Part shown: positions 6,554 through 15,121 of the stretch, one piece after another
Numbering within the stretch: the first letter of the stretch is position 1
Layout: each line of letters begins with the position of its first letter
DNA from: a virus
IMG/VR virus record: IMGVR_UViG_3300043099_000707
Span: 1-39,623 of that record
Direction: 5' to 3' (one strand)
Length of the DNA: 39,623 bases
Position numbers and translations under genes: made by a program
The notes under the pieces: generated by a model
Seen by the model: the letters and a program-made list of their open reading frames with translations, nothing else
Told to the model about the DNA's origin: nothing
The model's database searches: none

Positions 6554-7441
6554 CTAAGCTCCAATTCGTTTGTTAATCCGCGCCTCAAGCTCAGCGCGCG
6601 TGAGGCCGTTCTTCGGCTTCGACGGCGCGGATGCTTTCGGTGCGGACTGTGGTTTTTGCGGCGTGCCCTGCGCTCGTCGCAGTGCAGCCTTGCGGGCAAT
6701 TTCAAGTTCCGAGTCATCGAAAAACGATTCGCGCTCGTGATCGTCCTTGGCGGATTGGATCATCTCGCGACGTTCAGCGATGAGGTCTGATTTTACTTCT
6801 GCCGCAATGTCTTCAACGGAAGCCTCGACACCTGAACTCCAATACGCCTCGGCTTTTTCGGCCATCCGAGCGACGACACGCGCCGTCTTGGGTAGGCCAG
6901 TAGCTTGGATCGCGCTTGAGAATTTACGGTCAAGTGCTTGCTCCCAACGCGTCACTTCCGCGTTGGCTTTTGCCTGCTTCTCTTGCTCTTCGCGCTGCGC
7001 CTGTTCGGCTTTGTAGCGCTCGTTTTCCTCACGTAGCGCGCGAGCTTCTTTCTCGGCTGGCGATAGAGAATGCTCTGCGAGCGCCTCAGTGAGGATCTGT
7101 TCGGCGATTTTTATTGGATCGTGGCCGGCTTTGCGGAGTGCGGCCTTGTAGTCCTTGCCAAGCGAGTCGAGAATTGACTGCGCATCGGCCTTTAGAGCGG
7201 CTGCTTCTTTGCGCTCTTTCGCCGCGGCCTGCATTTTCTCGTACGCACCGCGGTCAAGTTCTTTCCGCTTGGTGTGAAGTTCGCGAAGCTCGGAGCGCTT
7301 GAGCTTTACGCCTTGATCAATCTCGTATTCCGGATCATCGGCGACGACTGGCGTCGTGTCTACTACCGCATCAGAGGGTGATGCGCCGCTCGCGCTTTCG
7401 GCTGGCGCACTAGGCGCAGCCGTAGAAACAGAGTCTCCCAA
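6554..7441 (-). CDS. Capsid scaffolding protein
   Basis: 295 residues, mostly charged helix. A flexible Ala/Ser/Pro N-terminus leads into long coiled-coil segments (ELRELHTKRKELDRGAYEKM; EKEARALREENERYKAEQAQ). A C-terminal basic tail (GLTRAELEARINKRIGA) matches the usual capsid-binding end of scaffolds. It assembles coat subunits around the portal and is then lost. Start is TTG at 7441. In-frame TAA TAG stops lie in the loop of the upstream hairpin, so translation must begin after the hairpin. Confidence 0.75.
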   Translation of the reverse strand: MGDSVSTAAPSAPAESASGASPSDAVVDTTPVVADDPEYEIDQGVKLKRSELRELHTKRKELDRGAYEKMQAAAKERKEAAALKADAQSILDSLGKDYKAALRKAGHDPIKIAEQILTEALAEHSLSPAEKEARALREENERYKAEQAQREEQEKQAKANAEVTRWEQALDRKFSSAIQATGLPKTARVVARMAEKAEAYWSSGVEASVEDIAAEVKSDLIAERREMIQSAKDDHERESFFDDSELEIARKAALRRAQGTPQKPQSAPKASAPSKPKNGLTRAELEARINKRIGA

Positions 7442-7446
7442 GTTCG

Positions 7447-7475
7447 CCCCAGGCCGCTATTAGGCGGCAAAAGAG
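7447..7475 (-). promoter_or_regulatory. Hairpin H2 sequestering the ribosome-binding site of the scaffold gene
   Basis: Minus strand: CUCU, UUU, GCCGC, loop CUAAUA, GCGGC, CU, GGGG. The stem is perfect. The outer CUCU can pair with GGGG through two G-C and two G-U pairs, and GGGG is the only purine-rich element before the TTG start (5 nt away). It is the same element as 2126-2152 and 15122-15148. Confidence 0.65.
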
Positions 7476-7485
7476 TGCACATTTG

Positions 7486-7507
7486 CGTTACAGCCAAACG
7501 TGTTACA
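7486..7507. promoter_or_regulatory. GTTACA direct repeat / operator-like half-sites before the scaffold gene
   Basis: GCGTTACAG and GTGTTACAC lie 6 nt apart in the 103-bp gap between the 80-residue gene and the scaffold. The second matches the CGTGTTAC half-site of the switch operators. The rest of the gap (7508-7544) holds a weak CTATG/CATAG stem-loop and no gene. Confidence 0.3.
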
Positions 7508-7544
7508 CGAGATATGAACTATTTGCGCGATCTATGCAATCTTT

Positions 7545-7787
7545 TCATAGCTTAGGCGCGACGACTTCCTGAACCACGTGCATCATGTCGAGCAACCGGA
7601 GCGCTGAACCAAGACGGCGCTTCGCGGGACCGTCCGGCATTCCGACAAGTTTTTTCGTGTATTCGTCGACCGCGTGACGACACATTTTCAGAAGCGCGGA
7701 GTCGGGAACGCGCAGCGGCGTACGGATGACCCAGCCCCGGCGCAGGTCTAGGAAGATTTCGCAGTCGTCTTTCTGTGTCTCGATCAT
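7545..7787 (-). CDS. Hypothetical protein
   Basis: 80 residues from the ATG at 7787 that overlaps the upstream stop (ATGA). Contains a beta N-terminus (CEIFLDLRRGWVIRTPLRVP) and a helical C-terminus (LLKMCRHAVDEYTKKL; LGSALRLLDMMHVVQEVV). No family recognised. It is the last gene before the gap and hairpin H2. Confidence 0.5.
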   Translation of the reverse strand: MIETQKDDCEIFLDLRRGWVIRTPLRVPDSALLKMCRHAVDEYTKKLVGMPDGPAKRRLGSALRLLDMMHVVQEVVAPKL

Positions 7788-7978
7788 TCTGCGAGCTTCG
7801 CCGCAAGCCAGCGCTTGATCCGCTTGCGTAACGGGGTTTTGGCCGATCCGTTTTCGAGCGCCACGATGTCGTTGCGCAGCGACTCGCACGTCATGGTTAG
7901 CCGGCCGATCGCCTCGGACATCTCCTCATGACTCAAAACTGGTTCGGGGACCTTCACGACGTAACTAATATCACCCAT
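7784..7978 (-). CDS. Small helical hypothetical protein
   Basis: 64 residues, ATG start, overlapping its downstream neighbour by 4 bases and the upstream methyltransferase by 8. A helical segment (HEEMSEAIGRLTMTCESLRN) is followed by a basic C-terminus (LRKRIKRWLAAKLAE). No family recognised. Confidence 0.5.
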   Translation of the reverse strand: MGDISYVVKVPEPVLSHEEMSEAIGRLTMTCESLRNDIVALENGSAKTPLRKRIKRWLAAKLAE

Positions 7979-8513
7979 TAACGATCTCCTTTTTGGTGAG
8001 CGTAATATACAAATCGTCAGCGACGTTTTGATAGTGCATCAGAGCGAATCCACGAGCCGACTCTTCGCGCGCTGCCCATGTCGATCCAGCGCCAAACGAG
8101 AATCCCCAAGACGCTTCGAAATCGCACTTGAGCGGGTGATAGTGGCCGAGCTTGTTCGCGTCGCGCCAAGCCTTGCTGAGGTAGTACAGCGAGGCCTCGT
8201 GGATTGGTGGCCATGCATGCGTCCAATCCTGGATCGAGCGCGCGGAGTACGCATACGGAACGATGATCGTTGCCTTTGCTCCAGGCTTCATCACGCGGTA
8301 CAGCTCATTGAAGAACGCGCAGCGCTCGGGGCCAGCCAAATGCTCGACGAAATGCGAGCTATGCGCCTCCTCGATGCTGTCGCTCTCGAACGGCCACGGA
8401 GTCACCGAGAGATCGTGCACGATGTCCGCGCCGCATTCCGCCGATGAGTCTACGCCAGTGAAACCTTCGCGCTTATTCTGTCCGCATCCTAGATCGATTT
8501 TCATGTTCACCAT
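7971..8513 (-). CDS. SAM-dependent methyltransferase (class I)
   Basis: About 180 residues. Motif I is near the N-terminus (IDLGCGQNKREGFTGVD), followed by the acidic loop, then SSHFVEHLAG and a Methyltransf_11-like centre (ELYRVMKPGAKATIIVPY). The domain begins almost at residue 1, as in short sugar or fatty-acid-type O-methyltransferases. Start is ambiguous: ATG at 8513, GTG at 8510 on the upstream stop, or ATG at 8504. It follows and overlaps the glycosyltransferase, so both probably act on one acceptor, perhaps a virion or surface glycan. The acceptor is unknown. Confidence 0.75.
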   Translation of the reverse strand: MVNMKIDLGCGQNKREGFTGVDSSAECGADIVHDLSVTPWPFESDSIEEAHSSHFVEHLAGPERCAFFNELYRVMKPGAKATIIVPYAYSARSIQDWTHAWPPIHEASLYYLSKAWRDANKLGHYHPLKCDFEASWGFSFGAGSTWAAREESARGFALMHYQNVADDLYITLTKKEIVNG

Positions 8514-9244
8514 ACGATGTCTCGCGCGTGGTCGTAGTGTCCGCATTTAACGCGCGTGTCGCATGCGAACTTGTAGCCGAGCGCACCGGCGCGCTCGTAG
8601 AAATACAGATCTTGGGTGTACGCTTTGGTTCCCGTGCCAGGCACGTATTCCTGCAACGTTTTGAACCATGGTTTCACGAATCGCTCGTCACGAAACATGT
8701 CGAGACGGAACAGGTTGAAGCCCATGCCGAGACCACGCGCGGGGTTGATGCTTTCCGGCTTCGGTAGTTGCGGGCGGAAGTTGAGCACCGGATCGTCAGG
8801 GTGGCCGTAGATCATCGGCTGCCCTTCCTCGCCCTTCGTCCAGTAGATTCCCTGCACCACGTCGTACTTGACCCCGTCGACCTTGCCCTCGATCGCCTCG
8901 TACAGCTTCAGCAGGCCATCAGGTGGCGGCATCACGTCGTCCTCAAGCGTGCAAAGGTATTTGAACTTGTGACCCGCGTCTAAGAGCTGCTGGATGAACA
9001 CATTGTACGCGTCGCCCACCTCGTAGCCGCACATGAAGTACGGGCCGGCCACGGCCTGATTCATCGGCCGGATCAGGCTCATCCACGACGTCATCACGCG
9101 CGGGCATAGCGATGGTCCGTTGCTGCGCGTTGGAACCACAATGATCGTGCTGAGATCTTTGTACGTACTCCCGCGCATGAGTCTTTCGCGCGCTTGTGGG
9201 AGATTCGCGTTGTGAAAACCGGCTTCTGGTCCGTAGACTTTCAT
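8507..9244 (-). CDS. Glycosyltransferase, GT-A fold
   Basis: 245 residues. The N-terminal Rossmann-like strand STIIVVPTRSN, a metal-binding acidic motif (LCTLEDDVMPPPDGLLKL) near residue 100 and the C-terminal acceptor-side segment (TQDLYFYERAGALGYKFACD, then VKCGHYDH) are characteristic of phage and bacterial GT-A enzymes. It would transfer a sugar from a nucleotide sugar, with donor and acceptor unknown. It directly follows the large fibre gene (ATGA overlap) and precedes a methyltransferase. That suggests modification of fibre, capsid or host surface glycan. Loss of either DDV aspartate would inactivate it. Confidence 0.8.
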   Translation of the reverse strand: MKVYGPEAGFHNANLPQARERLMRGSTYKDLSTIIVVPTRSNGPSLCPRVMTSWMSLIRPMNQAVAGPYFMCGYEVGDAYNVFIQQLLDAGHKFKYLCTLEDDVMPPPDGLLKLYEAIEGKVDGVKYDVVQGIYWTKGEEGQPMIYGHPDDPVLNFRPQLPKPESINPARGLGMGFNLFRLDMFRDERFVKPWFKTLQEYVPGTGTKAYTQDLYFYERAGALGYKFACDTRVKCGHYDHARDIVW

Positions 9245-11100
9245 CGTGATGTGTTCGCCATGAGGAAGTAGATGTGACGACCGCTAGCCGATCCGCTGTT
9301 GCTGATGATCGACGTATTGAACGACGCAGGGAAGATGTTTTGAAGCCGAACGCTCGCGTTCGTGGCGCTCCGAGTTGTCGAAAACGCGCCATGGTAAGGG
9401 AACAATCTGTTCGTTGTGGCCGCGTTGATGCCAACGTCGACGATATGCCACATACCAGCGCTGCCTTCGCTAATGTGCGCGTGAGACAATCCGCCGACAA
9501 CGTTAGCGGCTGCGGTCTGCGTGGTGCATCCGATTGCGAGGTAGTACATGCCGGCGCTAAAAGATGTGGTGTTTTGATCGCCCATCACAACCGCTCTGTT
9601 GCCCGTGAGCGAGGCTGAAATATTGCCACCTGCGGAGGCAGAATTAGACGTTGAGTTAGTCCCGAAAAACGAGCGCCACGAAACGCCCGTCACGCTGTTC
9701 TGTGAAACCTCAAGCACGTTTTGCCATGCCGTGATCAGGCTCATCGAGCTACCGTTCAGCGAGTAAAGACCGGCGCTGTGTGCAAAGGTAAACGAGCCGG
9801 TACCTGCCGCGGTACCATAGCTCATGATCATGCGATTCTGCGACACGCGCAGATTGCCAGGCAGCTGGATCGGTCGAAGGTAAATCGAAACGGTCGTGTT
9901 GGTAGATGCCCCGCCAGGGTTCGCGGTAGCGCCCTTGTCCATGCTGGTTTGACCGAGAGAGTTGACCATGTCTGGCCAAAAAGAAAGCTCTGCTGCTGCG
10001 CCGCCGCCTGCGTTGACGCTTGCGGTGATCACCGAGCTGTTGCTCATGCCGAACGTCACACCGTTAGCGTTGCTGAACAGCACCGTGCCTGTCGTGGCTG
10101 CGGTTTGCGTGCCTGCTGCCAGGATGTTCACGCCATCGCCAGCGCCGCCGCCGCTCGGAACGGAGATCACAACCGATCCGTTTGTGACGCCGACGCTGGC
10201 GATACCCTCGCCGCGATAGACGATGCTTGAAGCGTTGTACGTGCCCGAGCTTGACTGCGTCGAGTTTCCGGCTGCGAACGCACTGATCTGCTGATTGCTC
10301 TGTGACGTGATTCCGTTGTGGCTTCCTACGATGCTGCCGTTAGACGAGTAAAACGAAAGCCCGTTCAGGTTTCCGAACGTCGCAGTCTGGAAGGTGAAAC
10401 TGCCGTTGCTACCAGACAACGCTTGATTGCTCTGGCTGGTGAGCCCGTTGTGTGAGCCGGTGATAACAGAACCATTCAATCCGAACGTTATCCCGTTGCT
10501 GTTGCTCAGGGTGAACGCGCTCAGGTTGTTAGACGTCGTGCCGGCGCTGAGGTTGATGGCAGACAGCAGGCCCGCGGTGCTCGGGACGCTGTACGAGCCG
10601 ATCACGCTTCCGTTGCTGTTGCTGAACGTGAATCCGTTCGAGTTGGCGAAATTCAGCGTCTGAAACGTCGTAGAGCCGCCGCTTGCGCTGAACGCCTGGT
10701 TAGACTGCGAGGTCAGACCGTTGTGGCTCGCCGTGACAGTCGCGCCGTTGAGGCCAAACGAAACGCCGTTGGAGTTGCTGAAGACGATCGTGCCCGTGGT
10801 GTTCGCAGTCGATCCGCCAGCCGCGATGATGTTGACGCCGTCCGCTCCGCCGCCTCCAGCGCCGGCCGAGATCGAGAGCGACATGGCATTAGCGGCCGTC
10901 GATCCGCTTAGAGTGACATTGGGGCCGCCCGCGAGAAAGAGCGAACCCCCGAGCGACATCGTGTTGCCGGCGGTGTTCCCGCCCACTGACAGCAACGTGG
11001 GAGGGTAAATCAGTTGCGTAGATTGGTTCGAAGAAAACGCAACGCCGAGGTTTGCGGTGCCTGTGATGCTCGGTGGATTTAGATAGTTAGTGGCTGCCAT
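9241..11100 (-). CDS. Repeat-containing tail fibre protein
   Basis: 619 residues with a GAGGT ribosome-binding site. An N-terminal YLNPPSITGTANLGVAFS segment leads into at least four repeats of SNG-[IVLF]-[TS]-F, G-S-V-I, S-H-N-G-[LI]-T-S-Q-S-N-Q, a pattern typical of trimeric beta fibres. The distal 250 residues (from about ELSFWPDMVNSL) form a non-repetitive C-terminal domain ending RHIYFLMANTSR, likely the receptor-contact head. It sits between portal and scaffold genes, an unusual place for a fibre. Confidence 0.75.
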   Translation of the reverse strand: MAATNYLNPPSITGTANLGVAFSSNQSTQLIYPPTLLSVGGNTAGNTMSLGGSLFLAGGPNVTLSGSTAANAMSLSISAGAGGGGADGVNIIAAGGSTANTTGTIVFSNSNGVSFGLNGATVTASHNGLTSQSNQAFSASGGSTTFQTLNFANSNGFTFSNSNGSVIGSYSVPSTAGLLSAINLSAGTTSNNLSAFTLSNSNGITFGLNGSVITGSHNGLTSQSNQALSGSNGSFTFQTATFGNLNGLSFYSSNGSIVGSHNGITSQSNQQISAFAAGNSTQSSSGTYNASSIVYRGEGIASVGVTNGSVVISVPSGGGAGDGVNILAAGTQTAATTGTVLFSNANGVTFGMSNSSVITASVNAGGGAAAELSFWPDMVNSLGQTSMDKGATANPGGASTNTTVSIYLRPIQLPGNLRVSQNRMIMSYGTAAGTGSFTFAHSAGLYSLNGSSMSLITAWQNVLEVSQNSVTGVSWRSFFGTNSTSNSASAGGNISASLTGNRAVVMGDQNTTSFSAGMYYLAIGCTTQTAAANVVGGLSHAHISEGSAGMWHIVDVGINAATTNRLFPYHGAFSTTRSATNASVRLQNIFPASFNTSIISNSGSASGRHIYFLMANTSR

Positions 11101-11108
11101 GTGTTACC

Positions 11109-11912
11109 TCAAGAGTCGATTGTCCAAGGACCACCAAGACCGTATGTTACGAGCCACGTCGTGGCGTCTTGCGCCTCCAGTTGCAGCACCGCTCCGACGA
11201 CATTTGCGCGAATATACCCGGCCGTCGCGCTCGCCTGATCCATCAATCGGATCTGATCTCCGGCCGCGGAAATCACGCGCAAAAATTGCGCCGCCATCAC
11301 GCGGAAGCCAAACACGAGACCGGCCGATGCGGTCGGCAGAGTGATTTGTACCTCACCAGCTGCGCCGGCGTTGTTGTAGATCTTCGACGAATCACCAGCG
11401 ACAAGCGTCGTGTTGGACGTCTGTGCGGTGATCGTGAGAACGATGCCAGCCTTAGCAGCTAGGTCTGTCGTCAGGTTCGTTACGCTCGATTGCGCCACCG
11501 CGCCAAAACCAAGCGTTGTGCCCGATCGGCGCAGCACGTCGCCATCAGACGCGGCCGCGATGTCAGCAGGATCCCCCGCGCTGTTTGCGCTGCGACCAAT
11601 CACCGAGAGAGCAGCAGAGTCGCGGAGCTTCGCATTACTGATGCCGTTGTCGCGCACTGATAGCGTGACCGCCGCACCCGCGCCGCCGTCCGTGACCTGT
11701 AGCGTCGCTCCGTCATCCGCAAGCGTTCGCTCATTCGTCAGCGTCGCGTCTGTCGTGATCGTGACGTATGTTGCAGATGTTGGGGCGCCGCCGCCACCAC
11801 CGCTAGGCGCTTCCCATGACCAACCATCCGGCGCAGTCGAGTTACGCGTTAGTATCTCGCCGTCGATGCCGTCGTCTGGGATGTTATCGCCACCGCCGCC
11901 GATGCCACTCAC
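11109..11912 (-). CDS. Tail fibre/appendage protein
   Basis: 267 residues from the GTG at 11912, which overlaps the upstream stop (GTGA). A Gly-rich start (SGIGGGGDNIPDDGIDG) precedes the fibre signature ISNAKLRDSAALSVIGRS...DPADIAAASDGDVLRR that recurs in many phage fibres. The C-terminal beta domain ends LVTYGLGGPWTIDS. The C-terminal domain is paralogous by eye to the exported protein at 3924-4406. An upstream ATG in this frame would overlap the previous gene and is not needed. Confidence 0.7.
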   Translation of the reverse strand: MSGIGGGGDNIPDDGIDGEILTRNSTAPDGWSWEAPSGGGGGAPTSATYVTITTDATLTNERTLADDGATLQVTDGGAGAAVTLSVRDNGISNAKLRDSAALSVIGRSANSAGDPADIAAASDGDVLRRSGTTLGFGAVAQSSVTNLTTDLAAKAGIVLTITAQTSNTTLVAGDSSKIYNNAGAAGEVQITLPTASAGLVFGFRVMAAQFLRVISAAGDQIRLMDQASATAGYIRANVVGAVLQLEAQDATTWLVTYGLGGPWTIDS

Positions 11913-12169
11913 TTGATGGCCTCGCGTAGTCGCTTCTCTGTAACCACCTTGCGTTGATGCTGGCGAAGCGCTGCGCACACCTGACATCCGCACGATTCGT
12001 TTTCGAGCGAGCGCGCGAGCTTCACAAGTTTGGTCATCAACTCGAATTGCTCGCCGTCGTCGGTTTTAGGATCGAGCAATCCTGCGATTTTCTGATAGCG
12101 CTGTGACTCGATGGTGAGACGGCGCGCTTTTTTCATGCGCGCGATTTTCGACTTGAAGCACTCAAACAT
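11909..12169 (-). CDS. Basic hypothetical protein with CxC-x-x-C
   Basis: 86 residues, ATG. A strongly basic N-terminal helix (KSKIARMKKARRLTIESQRY), an acidic middle and SCGCQVCAAL near residue 60, which could bind a metal or pair across a dimer. The last residues are basic. No family recognised. It is wedged between a lipoprotein gene and a fibre gene. Confidence 0.5.
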   Translation of the reverse strand: MFECFKSKIARMKKARRLTIESQRYQKIAGLLDPKTDDGEQFELMTKLVKLARSLENESCGCQVCAALRQHQRKVVTEKRLREAIK

Positions 12170-12465
12170 CAGTCACCCCCGTACCAGCGCGCATTGATGC
12201 ACTCTGGCAGATTGGTTGCACTCACAGCCCGGATCAGAGTCGCGCAATCCACCGTATCTAGCGGCGGCAGATCTTCGACGAACGGAAGGAACACAGGATC
12301 GACGTGCTCAAGGCACGCCACACACGCTGGCTCGTCGCTGACGACTCCGCACGATGCCGCAAGCGCACACGCCTTGACGGTGTTTGGCGGTTCGATCGAC
12401 GCAGACCCACACGAAGCGAGCAAGAGCAGCGCAGCGCGAATCACTGAGCGCCTACGTTTACCCAT
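12169..12465 (-). CDS. Cysteine-rich lipoprotein
   Basis: 98 residues from the ATG at 12465. A classical lipoprotein signal: basic n-region (GKRRRSVIR), hydrophobic core (AALLLLA) and lipobox LASC|GSA. The mature part has several further cysteines (KACALAASCG, EPACVACLEH, VDCATL, LPECINA), spaced as if in disulphide pairs. That implies a folded periplasmic or outer-membrane domain. Lipoproteins in late phage operons are often superinfection-exclusion morons, but no family is recognised here. It overlaps the upstream gene by 25 bases. Confidence 0.6.
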   Translation of the reverse strand: MGKRRRSVIRAALLLLASCGSASIEPPNTVKACALAASCGVVSDEPACVACLEHVDPVFLPFVEDLPPLDTVDCATLIRAVSATNLPECINARWYGGD

Positions 12466-13022
12466 GTTGGGGTTGTTGCCGTGCACACACGGAGAACGCC
12501 TCCGGTGAACATGAACATGTCACCAACCTGACAACTCGTAGGGTTCGTGTCGAGCACCGGCATTCTGATTTGCCCAACCGCAGGGCTCGTGGTGTCACCC
12601 GAAACTTGTAGCGCAATGCTGCCAAGCGAATTCTCGGCAAGAACGCCTACGCCAGACGAAGTGCCAACGCCCCACACACCGATTCCAACACCAACACCCT
12701 GACCCTTAACGCCTGCGCTGCCAGCACTATTGACACCAGCGCCAAGCACGCCACACACGTTTGCAGCGTTTGCTGCCTTTCCGTAAATCGCCGCAAAATC
12801 AGACCCAGCGGCAACGATGCCGGCCGGCACCGTGATGCCCCAACTTCCGTTGACGGTCAGATTTCCGCCCGTGACGCCAACCGCACCCGTAAACGTGGGG
12901 CTAGGAGGAATGCCGCCACCAACGCCCGAGGCCAGCGCGATACCGCTCGCCAGCACCGCGATGAACAACGCGGCGTAAACGGCTCTGACAGTCTCACGTA
13001 AAACGATCTTGAGAATTCTCAT
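12441..13022 (-). CDS. Exported fibre-like protein with Gly-Val repeats
   Basis: 193 residues (GTG at 13025 or ATG at 13022, both on the portal stop). The N-terminus has a basic stretch and a membrane/signal segment (AVYAALFIAVLASGIALASG). The body is G-V-x-G repeats (VCGVLGAGVNSAGSAGVKGQ; VWGVGTSSGVGVLAEN), typical of beta-helical phage fibres. The C-terminus (SCQVGDMFMFTGGVLRVCTA...TWVNVG) is the common end domain of fibre proteins. A signal peptide on such a protein is unusual and parallels the gene at 3924-4406. Confidence 0.6.
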   Translation of the reverse strand: MRILKIVLRETVRAVYAALFIAVLASGIALASGVGGGIPPSPTFTGAVGVTGGNLTVNGSWGITVPAGIVAAGSDFAAIYGKAANAANVCGVLGAGVNSAGSAGVKGQGVGVGIGVWGVGTSSGVGVLAENSLGSIALQVSGDTTSPAVGQIRMPVLDTNPTSCQVGDMFMFTGGVLRVCTATTPTWVNVGAQ

Positions 13023-15115
13023 CACTGCGCTCCCATGTTTTGTGTGACGGTTGCCGTGTCTGGCACTGGCACCTGTTCGCCCGTCGGGCCGGCTGCGGTT
13101 TGCTCGCCACCCTCGGGCGGCTGCGTTGGCGACTGTCCGCCTTGCTGCGGCGGCTGCGTTGCGTTCGGATCTTGCGGCTGCGCTTGCATCGCCATCTGTG
13201 CGGCAAGATCGCGGTGTTGCTGGATGTGATTCAGGACCACTTCGACGATTGGCGAACTCATGCGGACCTTCGGCGAGTCGAGAAGCGTAAGGTGCTTCGC
13301 GATGTGTAGGTCGTGCGGATCGGTGACCAGCACTGGCACTTGCGCGTTGCCGTTGAGTAGTTGCTCGTTCTCCTGCGCCATGAGGTTGTTGCGCAGGAGC
13401 TTGTCCGCAATGAGCGCGTCGAGCTGGCCCGTGGTGCGCACCGTGAAGTAATCGTCAGGGCTCGTGATCATGCCCTGTTGCACGAGGAATTCCGCCTCTT
13501 CGCGGTTGCCTGCGATCGTCTTAGACATCGGGTTGACGTTCTCGGCGACGACACGAGCAACTGACGCAAACGTAGCGCCGCTCCACGATGCCATGCGCGC
13601 CACGCGGTCTTTGCCTAGGATTGCCGTCACTTGCGGAGTTTGCGCAAAGCGTTTGACGATGAGCAGCAGCATGTTTCCGAAATCGTTCACAAGCTGCTGA
13701 TGCGAGGCTTGTAGCGCGCTCTGGAACTGCACCGACATCGATTGCAGCAATCCCAGCGCGCGACCTGATGCGGCTTTTGAGATCACATCGGCGTTTCCAG
13801 TGATCGCGCCGTTGATGCCCATGAGCTGCTGGCCTTCGTTCGACAGCATCTCAATCGCTTTGAGTGACTGGCCTTCATTACTCGAAACGCTGAACGGCTC
13901 GGGCTTCTGTTTGCCCTCGGCGAACTCGATCACGTTCAGGCCGCCCGCGAGCGATTGGACGCTGATGTCAGACCCGCGCTCAACCGCTATATTGCCGACG
14001 CCAAACGCGGCTTCGTTCGTCATCACGGACGACCAACACATGTTCAGCGCTTGCTGGATCGGCGCGAGGTCGTTACCAGGCGCGTAGCCGAACACTGTTC
14101 CAACGCCGTTTGCAGCGCGCACAGTGAGCAGCGGGATCACCGCTTGGTTTTCGTCGTCGCGGTATGGGTTGTCTTCGTCCTTGAGGATGATGTCAGGCGA
14201 GAGCGCGTAGACTAGCCGCCCGTTTGGAAGCACCATGCTCGAACGCCAAAAGCACTTGTAGACCGGCACGAGATCGGTTTCATCGTCCCATCCCCACGCG
14301 GCAGACTCGCCCTCTGTTTTTGAGTCGAGTTGCAGGATCTCTTCGCGCTTGTCCGGATAGCGCTCCGCAAGCTCGAAGCGGTTCATGTAATCGCGGACGA
14401 TCACCCAATCGAGTTCGTCGTCGTCCTCGCAATTGGTATCAAAATACACATCGAGGAACGAGCGCGCTTTGACGTACACGTCGCCGCGGTTGACGATCGC
14501 GCCCGAGTCGTCTGGAGCGTATGGCGTGCCAGCGCTCGGGTCCCACTCCATGAGCACGTGACCCGCTGGCGTGAAGAGACAAAGCTCGGTGGCCTTGTGC
14601 AATTGCTTGCCGCTGCGTCCGCGCTTCCAGTGCGTCAGGTAGTAATCGAGCAACCCGTCGTATAGCTGCGCCGCGAGCAACGAAGACGCTTCGTCATTCG
14701 TCGCCTTCGCTTGCTGCGCCACCTTCTGCGCCGTGGTCATGTTCAAGATATGCGTGAGCAAGTTTCGGAATTTGTTGAACCGCACGCGCAGCGATTCGTC
14801 TTGCTCGCCTTCGACGCTGAACGAACGATCGCCAAACGTGACGCCGTCCGGTTCCGCGTTGTGGTACATGCGAAAATTCTCGCGAGCCTGGCGCATGACG
14901 CCGTTGCCTTCGGTCATCTTCTTCCACGTCTCGGCGCGCTTGAAGATCTCTTGTCCGAGATCGACACTGAAGCGCGGCTTGCGACCGAAGTAGTCGCCAA
15001 GCGGATCTTTGAGGCCGAACGGCGCCTTCGGATCTTCCTCGGGCTCTTCCGGCAACTGTTCAGGAGCGCTGAGATCTAGCGGCGGCGGCGGATCGAATTC
15101 TGGCAGGTCGAGCAA
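13022..15115 (-). CDS. Portal protein
   Basis: 697 residues, the size of P22-like and other podovirus portals. A Pro/Glu-rich N-terminus is followed by a portal core (FRNLLTHILNMTTAQKVAQQ; YVKARSFLDVYFDTNCEDDD; PLLTVRAANGVGTVFGYAPG) and a long helical barrel region. The last 80 residues are low-complexity Gln/Pro/Gly. The dodecameric portal is the DNA gate, terminase docking site and head-tail junction. The start is TTG at 15115, 6 nt after GGAG. An in-frame TAA lies in the loop of hairpin H3, so translation cannot start upstream of it. Confidence 0.85.
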   Translation of the reverse strand: MLDLPEFDPPPPLDLSAPEQLPEEPEEDPKAPFGLKDPLGDYFGRKPRFSVDLGQEIFKRAETWKKMTEGNGVMRQARENFRMYHNAEPDGVTFGDRSFSVEGEQDESLRVRFNKFRNLLTHILNMTTAQKVAQQAKATNDEASSLLAAQLYDGLLDYYLTHWKRGRSGKQLHKATELCLFTPAGHVLMEWDPSAGTPYAPDDSGAIVNRGDVYVKARSFLDVYFDTNCEDDDELDWVIVRDYMNRFELAERYPDKREEILQLDSKTEGESAAWGWDDETDLVPVYKCFWRSSMVLPNGRLVYALSPDIILKDEDNPYRDDENQAVIPLLTVRAANGVGTVFGYAPGNDLAPIQQALNMCWSSVMTNEAAFGVGNIAVERGSDISVQSLAGGLNVIEFAEGKQKPEPFSVSSNEGQSLKAIEMLSNEGQQLMGINGAITGNADVISKAASGRALGLLQSMSVQFQSALQASHQQLVNDFGNMLLLIVKRFAQTPQVTAILGKDRVARMASWSGATFASVARVVAENVNPMSKTIAGNREEAEFLVQQGMITSPDDYFTVRTTGQLDALIADKLLRNNLMAQENEQLLNGNAQVPVLVTDPHDLHIAKHLTLLDSPKVRMSSPIVEVVLNHIQQHRDLAAQMAMQAQPQDPNATQPPQQGGQSPTQPPEGGEQTAAGPTGEQVPVPDTATVTQNMGAQ

Positions 15116-15121
15116 ATCGCA

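Noticed and set aside
9241-11100. Diversity-generating retroelement target
   Set aside because: The fibre is repetitive, but no reverse transcriptase or template repeat was found anywhere in the window.
11098-11107. TGTGTTAC half-site before the fibre gene
   Set aside because: No partner half-site is present, and one match per genome is expected by chance.
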